Positions 18,016 through 25,619 of a DNA stretch of 64,000 nt are shown piece by piece. This DNA comes from Dehalococcoidia bacterium (GTDB lineage Bacteria > Chloroflexota > Dehalococcoidia > Bin125): NCBI GenBank assembly GCA_022828105.1, contig JAJEJC010000007.1, forward strand, positions 268,885 to 332,884. The letters are read 5' to 3'. Position numbers and translations under genes: made by a program. The notes below the pieces were generated by a model that was not told the origin of the DNA, made no database searches, and saw only the letters and a program-made list of their open reading frames with translations. Numbering within the stretch: position 1 is the first letter of the stretch; every line of letters starts with the position of its first letter.

Positions 18016-18991
18016 TGCGGAGGAGCAGGCCGCCTACGAGGCGGGTCTGGCGGTGCGGGCTGATGCGGAGGCTCAGAGTGCGGGGTGGATTCAGCGCACG
18101 GTTGAGGTGGCGCTGAACACGAACCATGGCTTTCCGCGCGGCGAGGCTCGGATTGCGCTACAACTTGGGCCGGCGGAGGAGGTCGTCGCGGCGCTGCTGC
18201 CGGCGCTGCTCTCGGCCAACAAGCGGATGCGGCGGCGCTCGATGACGCTGCTGCCCCGGCTTGACCCGGACGAAGTATGCCGCCAGCTCGGTCCAGTGCT
18301 GGAGGGCGGCGAGCGCAACTCGCGGCGGGCGGCCTGTGTCGCACTGGCGGCGATCGGCGCTCCGGCAACCAAGCTGCTTGAGCGCTTGACCGACGATCCC
18401 GACGGAGCGATCCGCAATCGGGCGCGACGCGCGCTCGACGCCATCGCCGCGCGGCCTCCCCAGAACGGCAATCGCAATCTCTCCTACGTACGGCCGTTCG
18501 GTCTGCCCTACCGCGATGCGCCGCCTGCCCGGCCGCAGTCGTTTGCCGTAGCGGCCTTCAACTTCTCCTACGGCGTCAACCTGGGCACGCTGGTGCGCAG
18601 CGCCGAGGCGGCCGGAGCGGAGGCGGTCTGGATCATCGGCCGCGACTTCTACTACCGCCCCTCCACGAAAGGCAGCGATTGGTGGCTGCCGGTCGAGACA
18701 CTCGATTCGGCCGCCGACTGCCTGTCCCGCGCGGCGGACGAGGGCTTCGAGATCGTCGCCCTGCAGCAAGGTCCGGATGCGGTGCCGATCTGGGAAGCGG
18801 AGTGGCCGGAGCGGCCGCTGATCGTCGCCGGCAACGAGGGTGACGGGCTGCCGCAATCGCTGGTCGAGGCTGCGTCGCTGCAGGTTGACCTTCCGATCTA
18901 CGGCCAGATCGACAGTCTCAACGTGGCGGTGGCGACATCGGTCGCGATGTACGCGTTTCGCGGCTGGCAAGCGCGGCAGCAGCAGGCATGA
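17990..18991 (+). CDS. SpoU/TrmH-type RNA 2'-O-methyltransferase with N-terminal HEAT-like repeats
   Basis: A 333-residue protein. The C-terminal half (about 180-325) has the three SPOUT motifs: NLGTLVRSAEAAGA (197-210), VAGNEGDGLP (279-288) and LPIYGQIDSLNVAVATSVAMY (301-321). These bind SAM in the trefoil knot and methylate a ribose in tRNA or rRNA. The N-terminal 155 residues are helical and contain HEAT/PBS-like units (RRRSMTLLPRLDP, SRRAACVALAAIG, NRARRALDAIAA). This is unlike the usual L30e-like or short extension of TrmH enzymes. The target RNA is unknown. The start (ATG at 17990, GTG at 17987) lies within the divergent nuclease gene's 5' end. Confidence 0.85.
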   Translation: MFDSLPSLNAEEQAAYEAGLAVRADAEAQSAGWIQRTVEVALNTNHGFPRGEARIALQLGPAEEVVAALLPALLSANKRMRRRSMTLLPRLDPDEVCRQLGPVLEGGERNSRRAACVALAAIGAPATKLLERLTDDPDGAIRNRARRALDAIAARPPQNGNRNLSYVRPFGLPYRDAPPARPQSFAVAAFNFSYGVNLGTLVRSAEAAGAEAVWIIGRDFYYRPSTKGSDWWLPVETLDSAADCLSRAADEGFEIVALQQGPDAVPIWEAEWPERPLIVAGNEGDGLPQSLVEAASLQVDLPIYGQIDSLNVAVATSVAMYAFRGWQARQQQA

Positions 18992-19926
18992 GCCGCCAAT
19001 TCAGCCGCCGGGCAATTCTGCGTGCCGGCGCTGTGTGCGCGCTCGGCGCGGCGCTCGGCCCGCGGCTCGCCTCCTTGCCCGCGGCGGCTCGAGAGACCGA
19101 CGCCATCTCGCTCGCGGCAGGCTGGAACAGCGCCGCCTGGTGCGGTCCCGACACGCCGATCGGCGAGGCGGTCGGCTCATTGCCGCTGATTGCCGCATTC
19201 GGCTGGAACGTCCCGGAACAACGCTGGCTCGGGTATGCGCCGGACACACCGATCAACTCAATCGGCACGCTGCGGCACGGGCAACCGCTACGAATGAGGC
19301 TCGCGTCCGACGCCGTCTGGCGCCAGCCGAGCTATCGCGGCCCGTTGCCCGAGCCCATCGAGTTGCCGGCTGGCTGGTCGTACATCGGCTGGTCGGGACT
19401 GCATGAGCCGGTCTGGACGGCGTTCGGCGAGGACCCGTTTGGGCCGGTCGCCGAGGTCTGGCGCTGGAACACCGAGTACCAGCAGTGGTACTCCTACGTG
19501 CCCGGCGATTCGGCGCAACAGCTCTTCGCGGTGCTGCATCCCGGCAACGCGGTGTGGGTCAAGATGCGAGTCGCTTCGGCGCGCTGGAACCCGGCCGGCG
19601 GGATTGTCCCGGCGGACCTGGCCTCGCGAGTGGTAGCGGGCGAGATCACCTACTACCATCCTTCGCTGGCCGGCGGCGTGATGTACTGTCCGCCGCACAA
19701 TCGATACGACCCGCAGGACGTGACGGTCGGCGCGGCGGTCACCTGGCCCTGTGGTACGCGATTGCGTATCTGGCGGGACGAGCGATACGTCGACGTGATC
19801 GTGCAGGACACCGGACTGCTGGGGCACAATCACGTCGATCTGTCCGAGGCCGCGTTCCAGCGGCTCGCCCTGCTTCCTGAAGGGCGTGTAAGCGTCTTGA
19901 TCGAAGTGCTCGCAGGTCCTGATTAA
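18988..19926 (+). CDS. Tat-exported DPBB (RlpA/3D-like) protein with two GWN repeats
   Basis: A 312-residue protein overlapping the previous gene by ATGA. It opens with a Tat signal (SRRAILRAG at 6-14, hydrophobic to about 30, AAA near 32-34). Two repeats of about 80 residues follow: AAGWNSAAWCG (43-53) and PAGWSYIGWSG (127-137). Each then shows a WN..QRW/QQW..Y.P segment and ends in a G..LRM or G.AVWVKM strand. Residues 219-308 form a double-psi beta-barrel like RlpA: TYYHPSLAGG, CGTRLRI, then VQDTGLLGHNHVDLS, which keeps the Asp-x-Gly core and ends in DLSEAAFQRLA. It probably acts at the cell surface on, or bound to, the wall. Confidence 0.82.
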   Translation: MSRQFSRRAILRAGAVCALGAALGPRLASLPAAARETDAISLAAGWNSAAWCGPDTPIGEAVGSLPLIAAFGWNVPEQRWLGYAPDTPINSIGTLRHGQPLRMRLASDAVWRQPSYRGPLPEPIELPAGWSYIGWSGLHEPVWTAFGEDPFGPVAEVWRWNTEYQQWYSYVPGDSAQQLFAVLHPGNAVWVKMRVASARWNPAGGIVPADLASRVVAGEITYYHPSLAGGVMYCPPHNRYDPQDVTVGAAVTWPCGTRLRIWRDERYVDVIVQDTGLLGHNHVDLSEAAFQRLALLPEGRVSVLIEVLAGPD

Positions 19927-19979
19927 CCGGGATGCATTTGCGCCGACCGTGGGTAGGATGACGGCGAGGAGAACCGCTT

Positions 19980-21089
19980 ATGCGCCGCCGGTCATCGCTC
20001 TCTGCAATCATCGCCTCCGCCGTGATCGCATCGGCCGTCACGACTGGAGTCCTGCTGTCGGTAGGCGGGGGAGTGTCCGAAGTTGGCAGCAACGAGTCTC
20101 ACTCAATCCTCGCGACCGAGACCGCCCCGATCGGCCAGACGGTCACACCGGCCGCGCCGATCGATCCCTTCGAGCCGACGCTCGAAGCAATCTCGACTCC
20201 GGTCGACTGGGCGCATATCTACGCGGTCGCGGTGCCGTCGCTGGTCTCGATCAGAGTTGATAACGGCGCAGGTTCGGGATTCTTCGTCAGCCAGGACGGT
20301 CACGTCATCACCAACCTGCACGTCGTCGCGGAGAGTGAGACGATCGAGGTCATCACGTGGGACGGCGAACGTCACGAGGCGAAACTCATCGCTCGAGACG
20401 TAGGTAATGACCTGGCGTTACTGAAGATCGATCCGAGCGACGTTGAGATTGTGCTGCCTGCGTATGGCTCACTGGAGGACATCCGTGTTGGCGACGCCGT
20501 GGGCGCGCTCGGCGCTCCATTTCAACTGGAGAACACACTAACCGTGGGCATTGTCTCGGGGCTGGGTCGGCAGCGCTCAAGCGGCAATCAGACCTTCGAG
20601 CCGCTGCGCAACATGATCCAGACAGATGCCGCACTCAATCCGGGCAACTCGGGCGGGATGCTGGTCAACGCCGGCGGCCAGGTCATCGGCATACCAACGC
20701 AGATCCAGAGCCCGGATCGTGTCTCAAGCGGGGTCGGCTTCGCCGTCAGCGCCGACGCGTTGCTGAGTTCGCTGCCGACACTCCTGGAAGGCGACGATGT
20801 CGAGCGCAGCTATCTTGGCGTGTCGCTCGATCACGGCGACGGACGGCTCGAAGTGAGCGACGTGATCTGCGACTCGGCTGCCGACCGCGCCGACCTGCGC
20901 GACGGTGACATCATCCTGGTGATCAACGACGAGCCGGCGGCGACGTTCGATCAGCTCCTGGAAGTCATGGCATCTGTGTTGCCGGGCGATGAGATCACGA
21001 TCACCGTGCGGCGTGGACTGCGGGAGCTCACTGTCGAAACAACCGCCGGCGGCTGGCCGACGACAATCCCCGAGGGTGGCTGCGGCTAG
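19980..21089 (+). CDS. HtrA/DegQ-like S1C serine protease with PDZ domain
   Basis: A 369-residue protease anchored or exported by an N-terminal hydrophobic helix (8-30). The trypsin-like domain (about 80-255) has the full triad: His114 (TNLHVV), Asp144 (VGNDLALLKI) and Ser224 (NPGNSGGML). One PDZ domain follows at about 275-360 (YLGVSL, then DLRDGDIILVIND). It would degrade or refold damaged proteins outside the cytoplasmic membrane. A TAGGAT box (19954-19959) followed by a GAGGAG ribosome site gives a short leader before the ATG. It follows the exported DPBB gene and is a likely member of the same envelope group. Confidence 0.95.
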   Translation: MRRRSSLSAIIASAVIASAVTTGVLLSVGGGVSEVGSNESHSILATETAPIGQTVTPAAPIDPFEPTLEAISTPVDWAHIYAVAVPSLVSIRVDNGAGSGFFVSQDGHVITNLHVVAESETIEVITWDGERHEAKLIARDVGNDLALLKIDPSDVEIVLPAYGSLEDIRVGDAVGALGAPFQLENTLTVGIVSGLGRQRSSGNQTFEPLRNMIQTDAALNPGNSGGMLVNAGGQVIGIPTQIQSPDRVSSGVGFAVSADALLSSLPTLLEGDDVERSYLGVSLDHGDGRLEVSDVICDSAADRADLRDGDIILVINDEPAATFDQLLEVMASVLPGDEITITVRRGLRELTVETTAGGWPTTIPEGGCG

Positions 21090-21094
21090 CGGCA

Positions 21095-22318
21095 TCAGTC
21101 CAGGGAATCCCCGGCGGACACGCGGCGGGCGAGCGGCGTAGCCAGCATTAGCGCGGCGACGATTGCCAACGTCACGCCCGTCGTTAGCAGGCCGGATCGC
21201 GGGCCCAGTAGGTCGGCCAGCGCGCCGGTGACCAGCGCGCCGACGAGAATCATGCCGCGCGCGATGTTCATCAGGCTCAGTGCGCGTCCGGCCATGCCCT
21301 CGGTTGTCTGCGCGAGCAGCGTCAGATTGGCCAGCGACATCACGTTGGTCGAGCAGGCTGCGGCGACGAACACGCAGATCGCCAGGACGGCCAGGTGCGG
21401 CGCGCCGGACATGACCGCGAGCGCGATGCCGGCCACGACCAGCAGCGTCGCCATCAGGCGTCCCGGAATCGGGATCGTGCGCCAGCCGGCCAGCAGCAGC
21501 GAACCGGCCGCGGCGCCGGCCCCTCCGACGGCGATCAGATAGCCCACCCACGAACGCTGTTCATCCAGCACATCGATCACCATCAGTGGGACGAAGACGC
21601 TTTGATAGGGCACGAGGAAGATGAACATCACAACCGAAATCGCCAGCACCGCCAAGGGCCAGCGCGACTCGAACGCCCAGCGCACGCCGCTGATCGTCTG
21701 CCGGACCAGCGATCCGCCGGCAGGGCCGGCGGCAGCTCCGGCCGCGTCTCGGGTCTTGATCAGCGCGCTGCAGATCACCGCACCGACGTAGATCGCGGTC
21801 ATGGCGCCGTAGACCCAGGTGAAATCGGCGACTGCCAGCAACACGCCGGCCAGCAGCGCGCCGCCGATCCGCATGACCGTGTTGGCCGTTTGTGACAGCG
21901 CGACTGCGGGGCGCAACGCCGAGGCGGGCACCATCGCCGGCAGAATGGCCTGACGCGCAGGTTGGAAGAACGCGATGTTGACGCCGGCGGCCGCGGCAAG
22001 CAGGATGACCTGCCAGGCCTCGGCCACACCGAGCAGCAGCAGCAGGAATAGCGCTCCGGCAGCGGCGACATTGCCCGCCTGCGAGAGCACGAGGATGGTG
22101 CGCCGCGGGTAGCGGTCGACGATGGCGCCGGCAAACAGGCCCAGGACCAGGTTCGGGGCCATCCGTGCGGCGAGGACCGTGCCCAGCAGCACGGCCGAGC
22201 CGGTCAGCTCGTAGACCAGTACCGGTCGCGCGACCTGGTCCAACCAGAGCGCCGCCGAGCGGAGAAAGATCGCCAGCCAGAGTACGCGGTAGTCGCGTGA
22301 CGCGAAGGGCGAGAACAT
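21095..22318 (-). CDS. MFS transporter, EntS-like (MFS_3) family
   Basis: A 407-residue 12-helix membrane transporter. The ATG at 22318 gives the standard start FASRDYRVLWLAIFLRSAA; a TTG at 22378 would add 20 residues that do not resemble the family. Motif A reads GAIVDRYPRR, and the later half repeats helices typical of exporters such as the enterobactin exporter EntS. The transported compound is not known. It converges on the HtrA-like gene with only five bases between stops. Confidence 0.88.
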   Translation of the reverse strand: MFSPFASRDYRVLWLAIFLRSAALWLDQVARPVLVYELTGSAVLLGTVLAARMAPNLVLGLFAGAIVDRYPRRTILVLSQAGNVAAAGALFLLLLLGVAEAWQVILLAAAAGVNIAFFQPARQAILPAMVPASALRPAVALSQTANTVMRIGGALLAGVLLAVADFTWVYGAMTAIYVGAVICSALIKTRDAAGAAAGPAGGSLVRQTISGVRWAFESRWPLAVLAISVVMFIFLVPYQSVFVPLMVIDVLDEQRSWVGYLIAVGGAGAAAGSLLLAGWRTIPIPGRLMATLLVVAGIALAVMSGAPHLAVLAICVFVAAACSTNVMSLANLTLLAQTTEGMAGRALSLMNIARGMILVGALVTGALADLLGPRSGLLTTGVTLAIVAALMLATPLARRVSAGDSLD

Positions 22319-22396
22319 CCCGGCTTCGCGCCGGCGCAGCGCAGCATGACGCTCAGCGCCGGGTGCTGACTGAGGCAATCGGTCCGAAATCGAGGC

Positions 22397-23104
22397 CTAC
22401 TCCTCGTCGGCGTACGGCGCGCGCCCCTGCATGACGTTCAGCAGTCCCTGGCGCGAGAACCCGTCCGACTTGGCGAAGTTGATGATCACGCGTTCGCGGT
22501 CTTCGACCGCTTGCGCGGCCGCAGCGACCTGAGGAGCGATGTCGTGCGGGATCTCGCAGACGCCGTGTTGATCGGCGTGCAGCAGATCGCCGGGATGCAC
22601 CGTCACGCCGCCGACCGTGACCGGCTGTCCGATCTCGACGATGTGCACGTAGGCGTGGGAGACGAGGATCTCCTTGGACAGGAACTGAAAGCCGAGCTCG
22701 CGCACTTCGTCGAGGTCGCGCACGCCGCCGTCGGTGACCAGCCCGACCGCGCCCAACGCCTTGTGGATGTTGCCGTTCACCTCGCCCCAGAACGAGCCGA
22801 TCGGCGGCTGGTCGAGGTCCTGAATGACGATGATCCGCGGCTCGGGAATCGATTCGATGTGCTCCCACCAGTCGGGCGCCGCCTTGGTCTGCGGATCGTC
22901 TCCGGGGGGAATCGACGCGCGAATCTTACAGGTCGCGGCGTAGCCGACGATTGGCTCCATCTCCGGGAATCGACAGACGATGTCCGGAGTCATGAATCCG
23001 GTCGCCCGGCTGCGGACATCGAAGGTCTCGATCGCATTGGCGATGGCCGGCGAGGGCCAGGCGCGGAGCTCCGCGAGTTGCGCATCGCTGAGTGATTCGG
23101 TCAT
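22397..23104 (-). CDS. RraA-family aldolase/decarboxylase-like protein
   Basis: A 235-residue protein. The ATG at 23104 with AAAGGG upstream is preferred over in-frame codons to 23170. The RraA fold is shared by 4-hydroxy-4-methyl-2-oxoglutarate aldolase/oxaloacetate decarboxylase and the RNase E regulator RraA. Key parts are WGEVNGNIHKALGAVGLVTDGGVRDLDEV, with the substrate-binding Arg and metal-binding Asp of the aldolases, then HPGDLLHADQHGVCEIP. The conserved Asp and Arg support an enzyme rather than the regulator. It would cleave or decarboxylate a 2-oxo acid to pyruvate. Confidence 0.85.
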   Translation of the reverse strand: MTESLSDAQLAELRAWPSPAIANAIETFDVRSRATGFMTPDIVCRFPEMEPIVGYAATCKIRASIPPGDDPQTKAAPDWWEHIESIPEPRIIVIQDLDQPPIGSFWGEVNGNIHKALGAVGLVTDGGVRDLDEVRELGFQFLSKEILVSHAYVHIVEIGQPVTVGGVTVHPGDLLHADQHGVCEIPHDIAPQVAAAAQAVEDRERVIINFAKSDGFSRQGLLNVMQGRAPYADEE

Positions 23105-23173
23105 TGGACACCCTTTGCTAGCGGACGCCGGCATCTCGTCGCGGCAGAACCAACCCGCGCGGCGACACAACAG

Positions 23174-23899
23174 CTACGGCGACAGTGAATACTCGCGCTC
23201 CAGCGCGGAGCGATTGACGATCGTCACTCGTTGCCGGTTGACGTCGACGATCCGTTGCTTGCGCCACTGTTGCAGTTGCTTGTTCACGGCGACGCGCGAC
23301 GCGCCGATCATGTTCGCGAGTTCTTGCTGCGAGACCCGGAGGCCGATGTCGACGCCGTCTTCGGTGGCTTCGCCGTGTTCATTGGCGATGGCCAGGAGTC
23401 GTCGGGCCAGGCGGCCCGGCACGTCGAGCAGGTAGGCGTCCTGGATCGACTGGTTGGTCGCGCGCAGTCGCGCGACGAGCACATCGATGATCGCCCGTTG
23501 GGCTTCCGGGTGCCGATCCAGGACGGCGAGAAAGTCGTGCCGGCTGAGACTGACTGCCTCGGTGTTCTCGATCGTGGTCGCCGAGGCCGAACGAGGCTCA
23601 TCGTCGAGCAACGACATCTCGCCCAGGAGGTCGTACTTGCGGTGCACGGCCAGCACCACTTCGCGTCCATCCAGTGAGGGAATGAAAATCTTCACGGCGC
23701 CCTTGAGAATGATGTAGAGCGTTGCGCCCTCATCACCCTCGTGGAAGATGTCGGTGTGCGCCCGGTACTGAACCGGCCTGAGCTTCTGCGCGAGTTCGAG
23801 CAGCATGCGGCGCGGCATGTTGCGGAACAAGACCACGTTCGTCAACAGGTCCAACGCTTCGTCGGTCCTATCGCTCGCAGACGATCGTCGGGTAGTCAT
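23174..23899 (-). CDS. Crp/Fnr-family transcriptional regulator
   Basis: A 241-residue DNA-binding regulator with a cyclic-nucleotide-binding-type sensor domain (about 20-135; GDEGATLYIILKGAVKIF and GEMSLLDDEPRSASATT) and a winged HTH (190-212; SQQELANMIGASRVAVNKQLQQW). The sensor's phosphate-binding cassette reads GEMSLLDDEPRSAS, close to the CRP motif, so it may bind cAMP or a related nucleotide. No Cys cluster for an iron-sulfur centre is seen. A TAGACT box (minus strand, 23917-23922) and a GGAGA ribosome site precede the ATG. Confidence 0.93.
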   Translation of the reverse strand: MTTRRSSASDRTDEALDLLTNVVLFRNMPRRMLLELAQKLRPVQYRAHTDIFHEGDEGATLYIILKGAVKIFIPSLDGREVVLAVHRKYDLLGEMSLLDDEPRSASATTIENTEAVSLSRHDFLAVLDRHPEAQRAIIDVLVARLRATNQSIQDAYLLDVPGRLARRLLAIANEHGEATEDGVDIGLRVSQQELANMIGASRVAVNKQLQQWRKQRIVDVNRQRVTIVNRSALEREYSLSP

Positions 23900-24343
23900 C
23901 TGTTATCTCCGCGTGCAGTCTAAGCGCTATCGCACAGACCGCTATTGTGCCCGACTGACGGTGACGATCAAGCAGGGCCGAGGAGTCAACGCCCTGCACG
24001 TGATCGGACTGGCCGGTCTAGCCGTCGAAGCGGACGGCGACATCGGCGTCGATGCCCAGCGCGGCGGCTGTCGGCAACGCGGTTGCGACCGAGCGCGAAG
24101 GGCGCGCAGCGCGCTCCGGCCTGTTGCGGACCGCGCCGTTGTTGGCAGCGAGCGCAGCCGATTTCCATTCCCAGACGAGCCAGGCGACGCAGGCCAGGAC
24201 AAGCAGCGAGAGAACGAGCATGACGATTGCCTTTCGGGTAATATTGGCACGGGCGTTCTAGACACATGTTAGAACATGGGTGCTTCTGAGCGCAACCCGA
24301 TACGATATGTCGAGTCACCCTCCCGTCAGCGAGGAGTCCGTTT
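23900..24343. other. intergenic region between divergent crp-like and enoyl-CoA hydratase genes
   Basis: This stretch of 444 bases holds the probable promoter of the Crp-like gene at its left end and one candidate small gene on the minus strand (24018-24221). No tRNA, strong hairpin or repeat was seen. Confidence 0.4.
24018..24221 (-). CDS. possible small membrane protein
   Basis: A candidate 67-residue protein. A plausible ribosome site (GAAAGG) lies about nine bases before its ATG. Residues 2-17 form one hydrophobic helix (LVLSLLVLACVAWLVW), followed by a basic linker and a short C-terminal part. Support is limited to the ribosome site, the clear membrane helix and the otherwise empty surroundings. 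It lies upstream of the Crp-like gene on the same strand. No family is recognised. Confidence 0.35.
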   Translation of the reverse strand: MLVLSLLVLACVAWLVWEWKSAALAANNGAVRNRPERAARPSRSVATALPTAAALGIDADVAVRFDG

Positions 24344-25150
24344 GTGGCCGAGACGATTGCGATGGAACGAGTCGGTCGTGTGGCGCGAATCACGCTCAAT
24401 CGACCGGAGAAGTTGAACGCCATATCGCGACAACTGCAACGGGAGTTGATTGAGGCTCTTGAGGAGGCGGAACGCGACGACGGAGTCCACGCGGCGCTGG
24501 TGTCGGGCGCAGGTCGCGCGTTCAGCGCCGGCTACGATCTCGCCGGCGGATCCGGCGTCGCCGCCGAGCAGGCATCCGCAATCTCGCGCGATCGCGACGG
24601 CCTGGAAGCGCTGCTCCGCAACTGGCTGAAGATCTGGGACCTGCGCTTGCCGGTGATTGCCAAGGTCCACGGCCATTGCCTGGCCGGCGGCACACAACTG
24701 GCGACGATCTGCGACGTGACGTTTGTCGCCGACGATGCCCGAGTCGGCGCGCCCCAGCTCCCCCTGGGCGCCGGATTCGTGGCGTCATTCTGGGCCTGGC
24801 AAGTCGGCGCAAAGCGGGCCAAGGAGTTCTTTTTTCCGGTCGGCAGCATGATCTCGGGCGCGGAGGCCGCAGAGATAGGACTCTTCAATCGCGCCGTGCC
24901 CGCCGACCAGCTCGATCAGTACGTCAACGATTATGTCGAATCGGTCGCGAAGACCCCAAAGGAAATCCTCGTCCTACAGAAGAAGGCGATCAATCGCACG
25001 CAGGAAGTGCAGGGATTCCGGGAGGCGCTGATGGGCGGCGTCGAGATCGACGCGATCGCGCACTTCACCGATCCCGTGCTCGATATGAACCGCTCGCTCA
25101 AGGAGCGCGGACTCCGCGCGACGCTCGATGACTTCCACCGACAGGGATGA
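24344..25150 (+). CDS. enoyl-CoA hydratase/isomerase family protein
   Basis: A 268-residue crotonase-fold protein starting at GTG with GAGGAG upstream. The oxyanion-hole motifs are present: AFSAGYDLA (59-67) and HGHCLAGGTQLATICD (109-124). The first catalytic Glu of hydratases is replaced by Gln138 (GAPQLPLG), while the second is kept in AKEFFF (Glu161). This is the mirror image of the paralogue at 14693-15493. It acts on an acyl-CoA, but hydration is not assured. It overlaps the next gene by 23 bases, and the CoA-transferase cluster follows. Confidence 0.92.
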   Translation: MAETIAMERVGRVARITLNRPEKLNAISRQLQRELIEALEEAERDDGVHAALVSGAGRAFSAGYDLAGGSGVAAEQASAISRDRDGLEALLRNWLKIWDLRLPVIAKVHGHCLAGGTQLATICDVTFVADDARVGAPQLPLGAGFVASFWAWQVGAKRAKEFFFPVGSMISGAEAAEIGLFNRAVPADQLDQYVNDYVESVAKTPKEILVLQKKAINRTQEVQGFREALMGGVEIDAIAHFTDPVLDMNRSLKERGLRATLDDFHRQG

Positions 25151-25619
25151 ACGGCGAGAGCAGCCGACGACGCTGGAGGAAGCGAACCTGCCGCTCGATC
25201 ACGGGGCCAGGCTGTTCGCCATCGCCGACGGTTTGTGCCGCATCGGCCAGCTTCGCACCGGATCCCGAGCGGGTCAGTTCTCGATCTTCAACTTCCTGAT
25301 CCGCTGCGCGCCCGACGAGGAGTATCCGTCGCCCGACGATCGCGTGACGCACGTCGTCCTGATGCAGGCCGGCGTCGTCCGCCGCCACGGGTGGTACGCG
25401 CACTTCTGGTTGCCGCAGGACGATCGGCCCATGCGCATCGCGCTGCCGGCGCCGATCGGCAAGTCGTGGCACTGGCACGACGACATCGCCGAGATCAGCC
25501 GCCGCTTCGCGGACTCGGAGGGTTGGACCCAGGCCGTCGGTATGAGCGTGGACGACTACGTGGCGCAGTTTGCCGAAGCGCTGGCGAGTGCGGAAGTCGT
25601 CAGATCAGCGAAGGCGTAG
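25128..25619 (+). CDS. hypothetical protein coupled to enoyl-CoA hydratase
   Basis: A 163-residue soluble protein of unknown family. It starts within the last 23 bases of the enoyl-CoA hydratase gene, so it is probably translated by coupling. It is rich in Trp and His in the middle (VRRHGWYAHFWLPQDD, then GKSWHWHDD). The C-terminal 40 residues look helical. There is no signal peptide or membrane helix. Its end overlaps the convergent CoA-transferase gene by 20 bases. The context suggests a role with acyl-CoA enzymes, but nothing in the sequence names it. Confidence 0.6.
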   Translation: MTSTDRDERREQPTTLEEANLPLDHGARLFAIADGLCRIGQLRTGSRAGQFSIFNFLIRCAPDEEYPSPDDRVTHVVLMQAGVVRRHGWYAHFWLPQDDRPMRIALPAPIGKSWHWHDDIAEISRRFADSEGWTQAVGMSVDDYVAQFAEALASAEVVRSAKA

